19,165 bases of DNA from Eubacteriales Family XIII. Incertae Sedis bacterium (GTDB lineage Bacteria > Bacillota > Clostridia > Peptostreptococcales > Anaerovoracaceae). Under the pieces are notes generated by a model, which was given only the letters and a program-made list of their open reading frames with translations, was not told where the DNA came from and made no database searches. The position numbers were made by a program, and so were the translations under genes. Positions 7,073-15,019 of the stretch are shown here, one piece after another. Positions within the stretch are counted from its first letter, which is position 1. Every line of letters starts with the position of its first letter. The stretch spans positions 1 through 19,165 of the forward strand of contig JAIRPC010000023.1 in NCBI GenBank assembly GCA_031257215.1. The letters run 5' to 3'.

Positions 7073-10000
7073 CTACTTGAAATAATTCACCCCGTTGCGG
7101 ATGATTCCGTTTTCGTAGCTGCCTGGGACGTTTTTGTAGAGGTTCTTGCCTATGCGCTCCACGTGGCCCATCTTGCCGAATACGCGGCCGTCGGGCGAGG
7201 TCAGACCCTCTATGGCGAGTCTGCTGCCGTTCGGGTTGACGCTGATGTCCATAGACGGCACGCCGCTCTCGTCCGCGTACTGGGTCGCGACCTGCCCTTT
7301 CTTGACCAACGAGGCAATAACTCTGTCCGAAGCGACGAGCCGCCCCTCGGAATGCGACACGGGCATGGTGTGTACATCGCCCACCTCAGAGCCTGAGAGC
7401 CACGGAGAAAGCACCGAGCTGACGCGCGTGCGCACGAGCCGCGAAACATGGCGGCCTATGGTGTTGTACGTGAGCGTCGGCGCGTCGCCCGACGGCTCCT
7501 TGATCCTGCCGTATGGCACGAGTCCTAGCTTGATGAGCGCCTGGAAGCCGTTACAGATGCCAAGCATCAGCCCGCCCCTGTTGTCCATCAGGTCCGCGAC
7601 GGCGTTGCTGACATACGGGTTTCTGAATACCGCCATGATGAATTTCGCCGAACCTTCCGGTTCGTCTCCCGACGAGAAGCCGCCCGGAATCATGATGATC
7701 TGGCTGTTCCTTATCGACTCCGCTATGCGCTGTATCGAATCTTCAAGCGCCTGCCCCGTCAGGTTTACGAGGTTCACCATGTCCACGACCGCGCCCGCTC
7801 GCGCGAACTCCGCCGCCGTGTCGGCCTCGCAGTTCGTGCCGGGGAAAACGGGGATGCACACCCGCGGCCTAGCAACGCGCGATGGCGCGACAGCCGCGGA
7901 GCGCTCCTTGTATGTGACCGTCTTCGCTTCCTCGCCTACGCTGTCGTCGTCCGAAACCGTCACGTCGTTCGGGAACACTCGGTCGAGCGCGCTGTCCCAC
8001 CTACGCTCTATTTCGCCAATCTGTATTTCGACGGCATCGCCGTCCGACGGCTTCACGGCGATCGTGCCTGTGCCTGCCGTTTCTCCCACAGCCCTGCACA
8101 GCTCCTTGGAGCCGTCGGGCGGGAAAAGCGCGCCTGGCTTCTGCGAGCCATCCACTTCGAGAAGCATCCCGCCGTAGCCCGCGCGAAGCAGCTCCGCCAC
8201 CGTTACGCCCGATATGACCGCGCCAATGCCGTTGCCGAGCGACATCTTGCAGACCGCCGCCCATATGCCGCCGCGCCCTATCGTCTGCGCCGAAAGTATC
8301 TTCCCCTTTTCGGCAAGCTCCCCGACGCGCCGCATACCTGCCTTGAATTTTTTCAGGTCGATAATCCCGTTGCTGTCAAGCTGCGCGGGGACGAATATGA
8401 GCTTTGACGAAGCGCTTTTGAACTCTGGCGAAAGCACCCTCTGCACATCCGTGGCGGCCACCGCGAACGATACCAGGGTCGGCGGCACGTCGAGGTGGTT
8501 GAACGTCCCCGACATGCTGTCCTTTCCCCCTATCGAGGGAAGCCCCAGCTCCTTCTGGGCTTTCAGCGCGCCCAGAAGCGCGGAAAACGGCTTGCCCCAG
8601 CGGGATGGCACTTTTCCGAGCTTTTCATAATATTCCTGAAATGTCAATCTGATCCCGCAGATATCGCCGCCCATTGCGACTATCTTGGCGACAGAGTCCA
8701 CGACCGCGTATATGGCGCCGCAGAATGGCGAGGATTTTGACAGCTTGGGGTCAAAGCCGTATGCCATCAGCGTCGCTGTGCTCGTGTCGCCCGACAGGAC
8801 GGGCAGCTTCGCCGCCATGCCGAGCGCGGGTGTCATCTGGTTCTTGCCGCCGAGCGGCATGAGCACGCTGCCCCTGCCTATCGTAGAGTCGAAGCCCTCG
8901 ATCAGCCCGCGCTTCCCGCATATGGCGAGATCGTCCATGACAGCGAGAAGCTCGTCCTTGCCATACCCGAACGCGCCAGCAAGGCCGGGCAGGTGCGAAT
9001 CGATATCGTCCACGCGCACATCCCGTTCAGCCCTCACACCGTTCGTTTCTATGAACGACCTGGGCAGGTCGAAGATGGTGTCGCCGCGCCACAGCATGCG
9101 GAACCGCCCGCTGTCCGTGACCCTCGCGACTTGGGTTACTTCTACATTTTCCTCCATCGCGTATTCCGCGAATTTGTCGGCATCCGAAGCCGCCACCACC
9201 ACCGCCATGCGCTCCTGCGATTCGGAAATCGAAAGCTCCGTGCCGTCAAGCCCCTCGTATTTTTTCGGAACCCGGTCAAGGTCTACGTCAAGGCTGTCCG
9301 CAAGCTCGCCTATCGCCACAGACACGCCGCCGGCGCCGAAGTCGTTGCACCTCTTGATGAGCCGCGTCACCTCGCCGCGCCTGAACAGCCTCTGTATATC
9401 GCGCTCTATGAGCGGGTTGCCCTTCTGAACCTCCGCGCCGGCGGTAGTGAGCGAATCGCTCGTATGCTTCTTCGACGAGCCCGTCGCGCCGCCTATGCCG
9501 TCCCTGCCCGTGCGCCCGCCGCAGACCAGTATGACATCGCCGGGCGCGGGCTTCGCCCTGCGCACATGCGAAGCGGGGGCGGCGCCTATGACCGCGCCTA
9601 TCTCCATGCGCTTCGCGACATAGCCCTCGTCGTAGATCTCGTCCACCAGCCCCGTAGCAAGCCCTATCTGGTTTCCGTAGGAGCTGTAACCCTTGTACGC
9701 GCCGCGCGTTATCTGGTATTGGGACAGCTTGCCCGGGAGCGTGTCGCGCAGCGGCACGCGCGGATCCCCGCTGCCCGTGACGCGCATGGCCTGGTATACA
9801 TACGATCTGCCCGAAAGCGGATCCCTGATGGCGCCGCCAAGGCAGGTGGCCGCGCCGCCGAAGGGCTCTATCTCCGTCGGGTGGTTATGGGTTTCGTTCT
9901 TGAACATGACCAGCCAGTCCTCGTAGCGCTCGTTCTTCTTCCCCTTCATGCCAGAGCTGTCCCAGACATGCGCCTTGACCTTGATGCTGCACGCGTTGAT

Positions 10001-10894
10001 CTCGTCGGACTCGTCGAGATCCTTGACCAGGCTCCTCTTTTTCAGGTACTTCGCCCCGATCGTCGCTATATCCATCAGGCAGATGGGCCTGTCCGTGTCC
10101 TCCCCGTAAAGGCTTTTCCGCATTTTCAGGTACTCGTCGAACGCCGCCTTGACAAGGCGCGGGTAATCGCCATCATTGAACTCTATGTTCCGAAGCTCCG
10201 TGAGGAAGGTCGTATGGCGGCAATGGTCAGACCAGTACGTGTCGATAACCCTTATCTCCGTGACCGTGGGGTCGCGTCGCTCCGCCGTTCTGAAATGGTC
10301 GCGCACGAATTGCAGATCCGCGTACCGCATGGCCATTCCCATATCGTCTATCAGGTCGCGCAGGGCGCGTTCGTCCATATGGCGAAAGCCGGATATGACC
10401 GCGACGGGATCGGGGTCGGGCAAATCCATCGACAGCGACTCGGGCTTCGCGAACGAAGCTTCGCGGCTGTCGACGGGGTTGATACAGTATTTCTCGATTT
10501 CCTCTTTTTCTGGTTCGGACAGCGCGGCATCCACCGACACGAACTTCGCGTAGCGCACGGCGGGGTCAGCCCCAACGTCTATCAGCCTGATGCACTGCGC
10601 CGCCGAGTCCGCGCGCTGGTCGTACTGGCCGGGCAGGTATTCCACGCCGAAATTGAACGCGCCGTCGGGGAACGACATATCTTCCCCATACGTGGCATCA
10701 AGCGCGGGCTCCGAGAACACGGAACGCACCGCTTTCTCAAAAGTCTCGTCCGTTACGCCCTCGACGTCATATCTGTGGAACACGCGCACGGCGCGAATAC
10801 CCCTGATGCTGAGATTCTCGCGCAGCTCTTTCATGAGATTTTGAGCCTCTACATCAAAACCCCGCTTTTTTTCTACGAATATTCTCCTGATCAT
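7073..10894 (-). CDS. purL: FGAM synthase, long single-chain form
   Basis: Converts FGAR to FGAM with glutamine and ATP. At 1273 residues it is the long form that fuses the PurS-like, PurL and PurQ parts, so no purS or purQ is needed. The N-terminus (MIRRIFVEKKRGFDVEAQNL) is PurS-like. The synthetase core has VIDTYWSDHCRHTTF, NETHNHPTEIEPFGGAATCL, GGRTGRDGIGGATGSS, NDFGAGGVSVAIGELAD and, in the second half, GKNQMTPALG and SIGGKDSMSGTF. The C-terminal glutaminase (about 1015-1273) has FPGTNCEADTA, GGFSSGDE, the nucleophile Cys1114 in GICNGFQ, and His1181/Glu1183 in SHSEGR. I start at the ATG at 10894, with GGAGAGG about 12 nt upstream; the GTG at 10915 lacks a ribosome binding site. First gene of the operon, divergent from the phosphoesterase gene. 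Confidence 0.97.
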   Translation of the reverse strand: MIRRIFVEKKRGFDVEAQNLMKELRENLSIRGIRAVRVFHRYDVEGVTDETFEKAVRSVFSEPALDATYGEDMSFPDGAFNFGVEYLPGQYDQRADSAAQCIRLIDVGADPAVRYAKFVSVDAALSEPEKEEIEKYCINPVDSREASFAKPESLSMDLPDPDPVAVISGFRHMDERALRDLIDDMGMAMRYADLQFVRDHFRTAERRDPTVTEIRVIDTYWSDHCRHTTFLTELRNIEFNDGDYPRLVKAAFDEYLKMRKSLYGEDTDRPICLMDIATIGAKYLKKRSLVKDLDESDEINACSIKVKAHVWDSSGMKGKKNERYEDWLVMFKNETHNHPTEIEPFGGAATCLGGAIRDPLSGRSYVYQAMRVTGSGDPRVPLRDTLPGKLSQYQITRGAYKGYSSYGNQIGLATGLVDEIYDEGYVAKRMEIGAVIGAAPASHVRRAKPAPGDVILVCGGRTGRDGIGGATGSSKKHTSDSLTTAGAEVQKGNPLIERDIQRLFRRGEVTRLIKRCNDFGAGGVSVAIGELADSLDVDLDRVPKKYEGLDGTELSISESQERMAVVVAASDADKFAEYAMEENVEVTQVARVTDSGRFRMLWRGDTIFDLPRSFIETNGVRAERDVRVDDIDSHLPGLAGAFGYGKDELLAVMDDLAICGKRGLIEGFDSTIGRGSVLMPLGGKNQMTPALGMAAKLPVLSGDTSTATLMAYGFDPKLSKSSPFCGAIYAVVDSVAKIVAMGGDICGIRLTFQEYYEKLGKVPSRWGKPFSALLGALKAQKELGLPSIGGKDSMSGTFNHLDVPPTLVSFAVAATDVQRVLSPEFKSASSKLIFVPAQLDSNGIIDLKKFKAGMRRVGELAEKGKILSAQTIGRGGIWAAVCKMSLGNGIGAVISGVTVAELLRAGYGGMLLEVDGSQKPGALFPPDGSKELCRAVGETAGTGTIAVKPSDGDAVEIQIGEIERRWDSALDRVFPNDVTVSDDDSVGEEAKTVTYKERSAAVAPSRVARPRVCIPVFPGTNCEADTAAEFARAGAVVDMVNLVNLTGQALEDSIQRIAESIRNSQIIMIPGGFSSGDEPEGSAKFIMAVFRNPYVSNAVADLMDNRGGLMLGICNGFQALIKLGLVPYGRIKEPSGDAPTLTYNTIGRHVSRLVRTRVSSVLSPWLSGSEVGDVHTMPVSHSEGRLVASDRVIASLVKKGQVATQYADESGVPSMDISVNPNGSRLAIEGLTSPDGRVFGKMGHVERIGKNLYKNVPGSYENGIIRNGVNYFK

Positions 10895-10947
10895 GTTTGA
10901 ATAATACCTCTCCACAAGGAATTTTTACCGAAGTCTGAAAATTTTGA

Positions 10948-10977
10948 ATTGTAACTACAGTATACAATCTATGATAA
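10948..10977 (-). promoter_or_regulatory. Candidate sigma-A promoter of the purine operon
   Basis: On the minus strand TTATCA (10977-10972) and TACAAT (10953-10948) are 18 bp apart; the -10 differs from consensus at one base and the -35 at two. A start near 10941 would give a leader of about 47 nt before purL. I see no purine riboswitch core in this short leader. Confidence 0.45.
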
Positions 10978-11070
10978 TGATACCTTATTGCGTCGGGGAA
11001 TACAAGGGGGAATTTCCGAAAACCGCCGCTAAAAATTCGCGGAATCGGGCTTTCGCCGGATGCCGGCTAT

Positions 11071-11091
11071 GCCGCGCTGCCTCGCGCCCGC
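11071..11091. repeat. 21-bp direct repeat, copy 1 (upstream of phosphoesterase gene)
   Basis: Begins GCCGCGCTGCCTCGCG and ends CCCGC. It matches 14995-15015 at 20 of 21 positions, the difference being G versus A at the sixth base. Similarity stops at both ends. Confidence 0.7.
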
Positions 11092-11128
11092 CGCAAGGAC
11101 TTTCCTTCTGTTTTAATCCAAACCTAAC

Positions 11129-11150
11129 ATGCGTCAAATATGCGCATAAC
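11129..11150. promoter_or_regulatory. Candidate operator: 11-bp phased direct repeat with palindrome
   Basis: ATGCG begins at 11129 and again at 11140, one DNA turn apart, with 7 of 11 bases shared over the two units. The second unit is part of a perfect 10-bp palindrome, TATGCGCATA (11139-11148). Such phased repeats are typical of OmpR/PhoB-type regulators, and palindromes of dimeric repressors. It is about 80 bp before the phosphoesterase start codon. Confidence 0.35.
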
Positions 11151-11197
11151 AAGGCTTTAACTCTGCCAGTTTAGCCTGTTTGAATAAGGTTTTCATC

Positions 11198-11218
11198 GCA
11201 CAAGGAGGCACAAGGAGG
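11198..11218 (+). promoter_or_regulatory. Tandemly duplicated Shine-Dalgarno of the phosphoesterase gene
   Basis: The 10-mer GCACAAGGAG occurs twice in direct succession (11198-11207 and 11208-11217). The second copy gives GGAGG 8 nt before the ATG at 11227, an ideal spacing; the first lies 10 nt further away. Only the second should be needed for initiation. Confidence 0.75.
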
Positions 11219-11226
11219 TTAGTATT

Positions 11227-14200
11227 ATGGGACATTATTTTTCGGAACGCGTGAGCGGGCGGCACTGGAAGGCGAAAAGGCGGCTGGTCGCCGTCATGCT
11301 GACTGTGGCCATGCTGTTCGCGCTAGGCTGGCCGCCGCTGACCGCGAGCGCGGCGACGGATATGAGCTATTACCTGAAACTCGACGGCAGTCTGGGCAAT
11401 GAGCTGAGTTCGCCACAGAGTGCGCATATCGGCGGCGGCTCGCCTGTTTATGAGGGCGGCATACAGGGCGAAGCGATTCACCTGACACACGACAACTACG
11501 TGAGACTCGAAGAGACCGACGCGGATAGGCTTGATTATTCAGGCAGCTTTTCTATCGCTTACTGGATAAAGCTGAACGGTAAAGTGGGCGGCGACCCCGT
11601 ATTTATGGGCAACAAAAACTGGGACAGCGGTGGCAACCCAGGCTGGGCGTTCGTCGCTCCCAGCACGGATTTTCGGCTCAATTCGAGATCGACCGACGGT
11701 GTGCGCGGCGACGACCTGACCCTCTGCACGCTGGGCGCTATCACGGAATGGACGCATATCGCCGCCACATTCGATACGGCGAACAACATCGTTAAAGCCT
11801 ACGTCAACGGCGAACCCGTCGTCAGCGCCGAGAAGTCGCTCGCGGGCAACCTGAACGGAGCGGGCATGACGCTCCTGGGGCAGGGCTACGCGGGCGGCGG
11901 CGGGCTTTACAATAACGCCGGCATGAGTACGGATTTTCTGCTGGATGAGTTTCACCTGCAACAGGGCGTACTGACTCCCGCGAATGTAAAGAACCTCTAC
12001 AAAACCAGCAAACCGCGCGGGGAGTTCACGGTAACGGGCGTTTCCGTGTCGCCAAAAACCGTACGCATGAAGAAAGGCTATTCGCAGCGTTTCACCGCAG
12101 AGGTAACAGGCACGGGCGAACCGGAGCAGGATGTGACGTGGGAAGTTCAGGGCGCCACGTCTGCCGATACTGTGATAGACGCGGACGGATTGCTGAAAAT
12201 CGGTTCCTCGGAAAGCGCTTCGTCGCTGAAAATCCGCGCGGCGTCACTCTATGAGCCCTCCGTGTCGGGGTACACGACCATCACGGTCAGTTCGCCGCGC
12301 AAGGACGGCGGGATTGCTTTCGGCGTAATTTCCGATGTGCATGTCGGGCCTGGCTCGGGAAGCAACAACCCCAGACTGGAAAACGCGTTTTCGTTTTTCA
12401 GCGACCCGAGCCTCCATGCCGAAGCGGTCGTCGTGGACGGCGACCTGACGGGCAATGGACGCCCCGATGAAATGGCCGTATTCAGGGACATCAAGGATAG
12501 AAAGCTGCGCGTGCCGCTCATCGCTTCGATGGGGAACCATGAGGAAAACAAATGGGAGAATTTTGAGTTCGCGACAGGCAGCAAGGCGAACGACGTAAAA
12601 ATAATCAACGGTTACTATTTTATTACGCTCAGCCCAGGCTCCGGGTCGCTCGACGAAGCTACGGGGCGCTCCTCCGGCGATGGCACAGGCAGCTATGGCT
12701 ATCTGCGCGAATGGGCGTCGGCGAAAATAGCGGAAGCCGAAGCCGCTTCGCCTGACAAACCCATATTCGTGTTTTTCCACCATCCAATCAACAATACCTT
12801 CTACGTGTCGAACGAGCAACACGGAAGCGGGTTTGAAAACCTGTTCGACAACCACCCACGCGTTGTAACGTTTTCGGGGCATATCCATTCCCCTAACAAC
12901 ACGCCGCGCAGCATATGGCAGAACGGCGGTTTCACGGCGGTGAACACGACCGCTACATGCTCCGGCGAGCTTGAAAGCGGCATGATATACGGAGGGCTTC
13001 CCCCAGCCACGATGACGATGTCGCAGGGGCTTTACGTCGAAGCGACGAACGACGGTGAAGTCACGATCAAAACGCGCGACTTTACGGCGGGCGAGTGGAT
13101 AGACGACCAGGTATGGGCATTCAACGTGAGCGAACCGCTGCCGTATACCGACGCAAGGCGTGAGCCGCTGGCGGAGGCTCCGCAGTTCCCGCCAGGCGCG
13201 TCCATCCGGCTTTCAAACCTGAATATCACATCGGTTGACCTCACATTCGACCAAGCGATCATGCCGGAGAACGCCGTATCGGACATCGTATACGCCTACC
13301 GCTACGATTTCATAGACATAGCTACGGGTCAGGTCACAAAGTCGTTCAAGAATTTCTCCGATTTCATACTTAGGCCCATGCCCGCCGTGCTGACGCAGGA
13401 AGCCGCGGGGCTGAAAAAATCCACCGAATACGAAGTGCGGATATACGCGCTCGACGCGTGGAACAAGGCCAGCACAGGCTATCTGTCCGCCACGTTCAAA
13501 ACAACGTCAAAGGACATGAGCCCGCGCCGCCCGATAGAATACGTGCTCCAATTCGACGGCAACCTGAAAAACTCGGGCAATGCCGCGCCCTCGGCAGTGA
13601 ATATGTTCACCCTTCCGACGAAGCCTGAGAACTATGACGCGACGCCGCATTTCACAGACGGCAAGCACGGGCAGGCGATACGGCTTGGTAAGACCAATTT
13701 CATCGACCTCGACGGTAACAACGAGGTGATGAACAGCACGCTCATAGACTATGGGCAGAGCTTTTTCGTAGGGTTCTGGGCGAATATAGAATACGTGTTC
13801 AAAAATCCGGACGGCAATCCCGACGGAGGCGAGCCTGGCCTTCTCAGCAACAGGAACGTGGACGCCGACAGCAACAAAGGGTATTCGTTCCGCACGGACA
13901 CACAGGGCGGCCGCAATGAGATTTTCCTCGAATACAACCCTACGAGCGGGCATTACGCCAGATTTAAGCTCTGCGATATCGAGCTGGGCAAATGGGTTCA
14001 TCTGGCGGCCGTCTTTGACTACGACAACGACAAGGTGCGCGGCTATGTGGACGGAGAGCAGGTCTTTGAAGCGGACGCGGATCTGTCAGGGGGCATCGGC
14101 GGCGTAACAGGCCAAGGGCGCAACAGGGCGACGTTCTTCGGTTCAAGCCCTTGGAACTACACCGAGGAGCATGGCGGGTTCAATGGCAGCGGCACGGCAG

Positions 14201-14907
14201 GGCGCCATGACGTTACCTTCCTTGCCGACGATTTTGTCATGTACGACAGCGCGCTGAATCCGGACGAGATTCAGAAAATAATGGAGGACGCAAAGGCGCT
14301 CGTGAAAGAGGAGGACACCACGCCTACCAATCCCACAGACGACGGCAAAACGAGCACGACGCCCACACCGACGCCAACATCTACGCCGAGCGCTGTATCC
14401 ATCGCGTCCGCAAGCGTCGCGCCCGTCTCTGACAAGGCGTGGACCGGCAAACAGATCAAGCCCGCGCTCACAGTAAAGATAGGCGACGAGACATTGACCG
14501 CGGACAAAGACTACACTCTGTCCTATGGTACGAACAAGGCCATCGGCATCGGCAGCGTTACCATTACCGGAACGGGTTCATACACGGAGACAAAGGCTGT
14601 CACGTTCCGAATCATACCGAAAAAACTCTCGGTGAAGAACGTTAAAGCAGGAAAGAGATGCCTTACCGTAGAATGGGCAAAGGCGGCTTCGGCGCAGAAG
14701 GTGACGGGGTACAATATAGGGTACCGCGCAAAGGGCGCGGCGAAGTGGAAAACGAAAACCGTGTCCGCGAAGAATGCTTCCCTGCTTATCAAAAAGCTAA
14801 ACAGCGGCAAGGCATACCAAGTTCGCGCACGCGCGTACAAAACGGTCGCGGGCAAGAAATACTACGGGCTGTGGAGCAAAACACGAATCAGCAAGAAGGT
14901 GAAATAA
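11227..14907 (+). CDS. Secreted multidomain calcineurin-like metallophosphoesterase with LamG domains
   Basis: A 1226-residue exported protein. Signal peptide: basic WKAKRR (14-19), hydrophobic 20-36, likely cut after ASA at 42. Domains inferred from motifs: LamG/concanavalin-like (about 46-262), Big2-like Ig domain (267-356), metallophosphoesterase (about 361-610), fibronectin-like (652-758), second LamG (772-1024), Thr/Pro-rich linker (1028-1057), Ig-like clostridial repeat with KDYTLSYG (1059-1131) and C-terminal fibronectin III (1134-1226). The esterase core has all the family metal motifs: SDVH (Asp370, His372), GDLTGNG (Asp406), GNHE (Asn437, His438), FHHP (518-519) and GHIH (552-554). 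It should therefore hydrolyse phosphoesters outside the cell, perhaps nucleotides, lipids or teichoic material; the substrate cannot be read from sequence. No sortase motif, SLH domain or C-terminal helix is seen, so it is secreted or held by its binding domains. Single-gene unit, with a duplicated ribosome site before it and a terminator after it. Confidence 0.9.
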   Translation: MGHYFSERVSGRHWKAKRRLVAVMLTVAMLFALGWPPLTASAATDMSYYLKLDGSLGNELSSPQSAHIGGGSPVYEGGIQGEAIHLTHDNYVRLEETDADRLDYSGSFSIAYWIKLNGKVGGDPVFMGNKNWDSGGNPGWAFVAPSTDFRLNSRSTDGVRGDDLTLCTLGAITEWTHIAATFDTANNIVKAYVNGEPVVSAEKSLAGNLNGAGMTLLGQGYAGGGGLYNNAGMSTDFLLDEFHLQQGVLTPANVKNLYKTSKPRGEFTVTGVSVSPKTVRMKKGYSQRFTAEVTGTGEPEQDVTWEVQGATSADTVIDADGLLKIGSSESASSLKIRAASLYEPSVSGYTTITVSSPRKDGGIAFGVISDVHVGPGSGSNNPRLENAFSFFSDPSLHAEAVVVDGDLTGNGRPDEMAVFRDIKDRKLRVPLIASMGNHEENKWENFEFATGSKANDVKIINGYYFITLSPGSGSLDEATGRSSGDGTGSYGYLREWASAKIAEAEAASPDKPIFVFFHHPINNTFYVSNEQHGSGFENLFDNHPRVVTFSGHIHSPNNTPRSIWQNGGFTAVNTTATCSGELESGMIYGGLPPATMTMSQGLYVEATNDGEVTIKTRDFTAGEWIDDQVWAFNVSEPLPYTDARREPLAEAPQFPPGASIRLSNLNITSVDLTFDQAIMPENAVSDIVYAYRYDFIDIATGQVTKSFKNFSDFILRPMPAVLTQEAAGLKKSTEYEVRIYALDAWNKASTGYLSATFKTTSKDMSPRRPIEYVLQFDGNLKNSGNAAPSAVNMFTLPTKPENYDATPHFTDGKHGQAIRLGKTNFIDLDGNNEVMNSTLIDYGQSFFVGFWANIEYVFKNPDGNPDGGEPGLLSNRNVDADSNKGYSFRTDTQGGRNEIFLEYNPTSGHYARFKLCDIELGKWVHLAAVFDYDNDKVRGYVDGEQVFEADADLSGGIGGVTGQGRNRATFFGSSPWNYTEEHGGFNGSGTAGRHDVTFLADDFVMYDSALNPDEIQKIMEDAKALVKEEDTTPTNPTDDGKTSTTPTPTPTSTPSAVSIASASVAPVSDKAWTGKQIKPALTVKIGDETLTADKDYTLSYGTNKAIGIGSVTITGTGSYTETKAVTFRIIPKKLSVKNVKAGKRCLTVEWAKAASAQKVTGYNIGYRAKGAAKWKTKTVSAKNASLLIKKLNSGKAYQVRARAYKTVAGKKYYGLWSKTRISKKVK

Positions 14908-14927
14908 CAGAAAGTCATACACAGCAT

Positions 14928-14967
14928 AAAAAACGCCGTCGCGGGTTTGCCCGCAGCGGCGTTTTTT
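14928..14967. terminator. Bidirectional rho-independent terminator
   Basis: Stem CGCCG (14934-14938) / CGGCG (14957-14961), a 2x2 internal mismatch, then GCGGG / CCCGC closing the TTTG loop (14946-14949). Six A precede and six T follow the stem, so it can serve both the phosphoesterase gene and the sensor kinase gene that converge here. Confidence 0.92.
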
Positions 14968-14994
14968 CGTGTACTGCTTGCTATGTCATCAAAG

Positions 14995-15015
14995 GCCGCA
15001 CTGCCTCGCGCCCGC
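14995..15015. repeat. 21-bp direct repeat, copy 2 (downstream of phosphoesterase gene)
   Basis: Same orientation as the copy at 11071-11091, one mismatch. It sits between the terminator and the stop codon of the sensor kinase gene, so the two copies bracket the phosphoesterase gene and its signals. Confidence 0.7.
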
Positions 15016-15019
15016 TCAC

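Larger units (their letters stand above)
10978..11197. other. Intergenic region between divergent purL and phosphoesterase genes
   Basis: Without a convincing gene. It holds one copy of a 21-bp repeat (11071-11091), an 11-bp phased direct repeat overlapping a palindrome (11129-11150), and GC-rich dyads such as CCGGATGCCGG near 11057. I find no well-formed promoter for the + strand gene; TTTAAC at 11156 with TTGAAT at 11180 is the best, but weak. A short frame at 10944-11174 has no ribosome binding site. Confidence 0.6.

Noticed and set aside
8993..10900. 635-codon + strand frame opposite purL
   Set aside because: An Arg/Ala/His-rich shadow of a GC-rich gene; the purL frame is supported by catalytic motifs throughout.
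10928..11020. PurR-type boxes (CCGAA words at 10928 and 11016) near purL
   Set aside because: Both match only the core of the Bacillus PurBox, are in the same orientation and 88 bp apart, unlike the inverted close pairs that PurR binds.
10944..11174. 76-codon + strand frame in the purL/phosphoesterase gap
   Set aside because: No ribosome binding site, no recognisable composition, and it covers the likely purL promoter and repeat elements.
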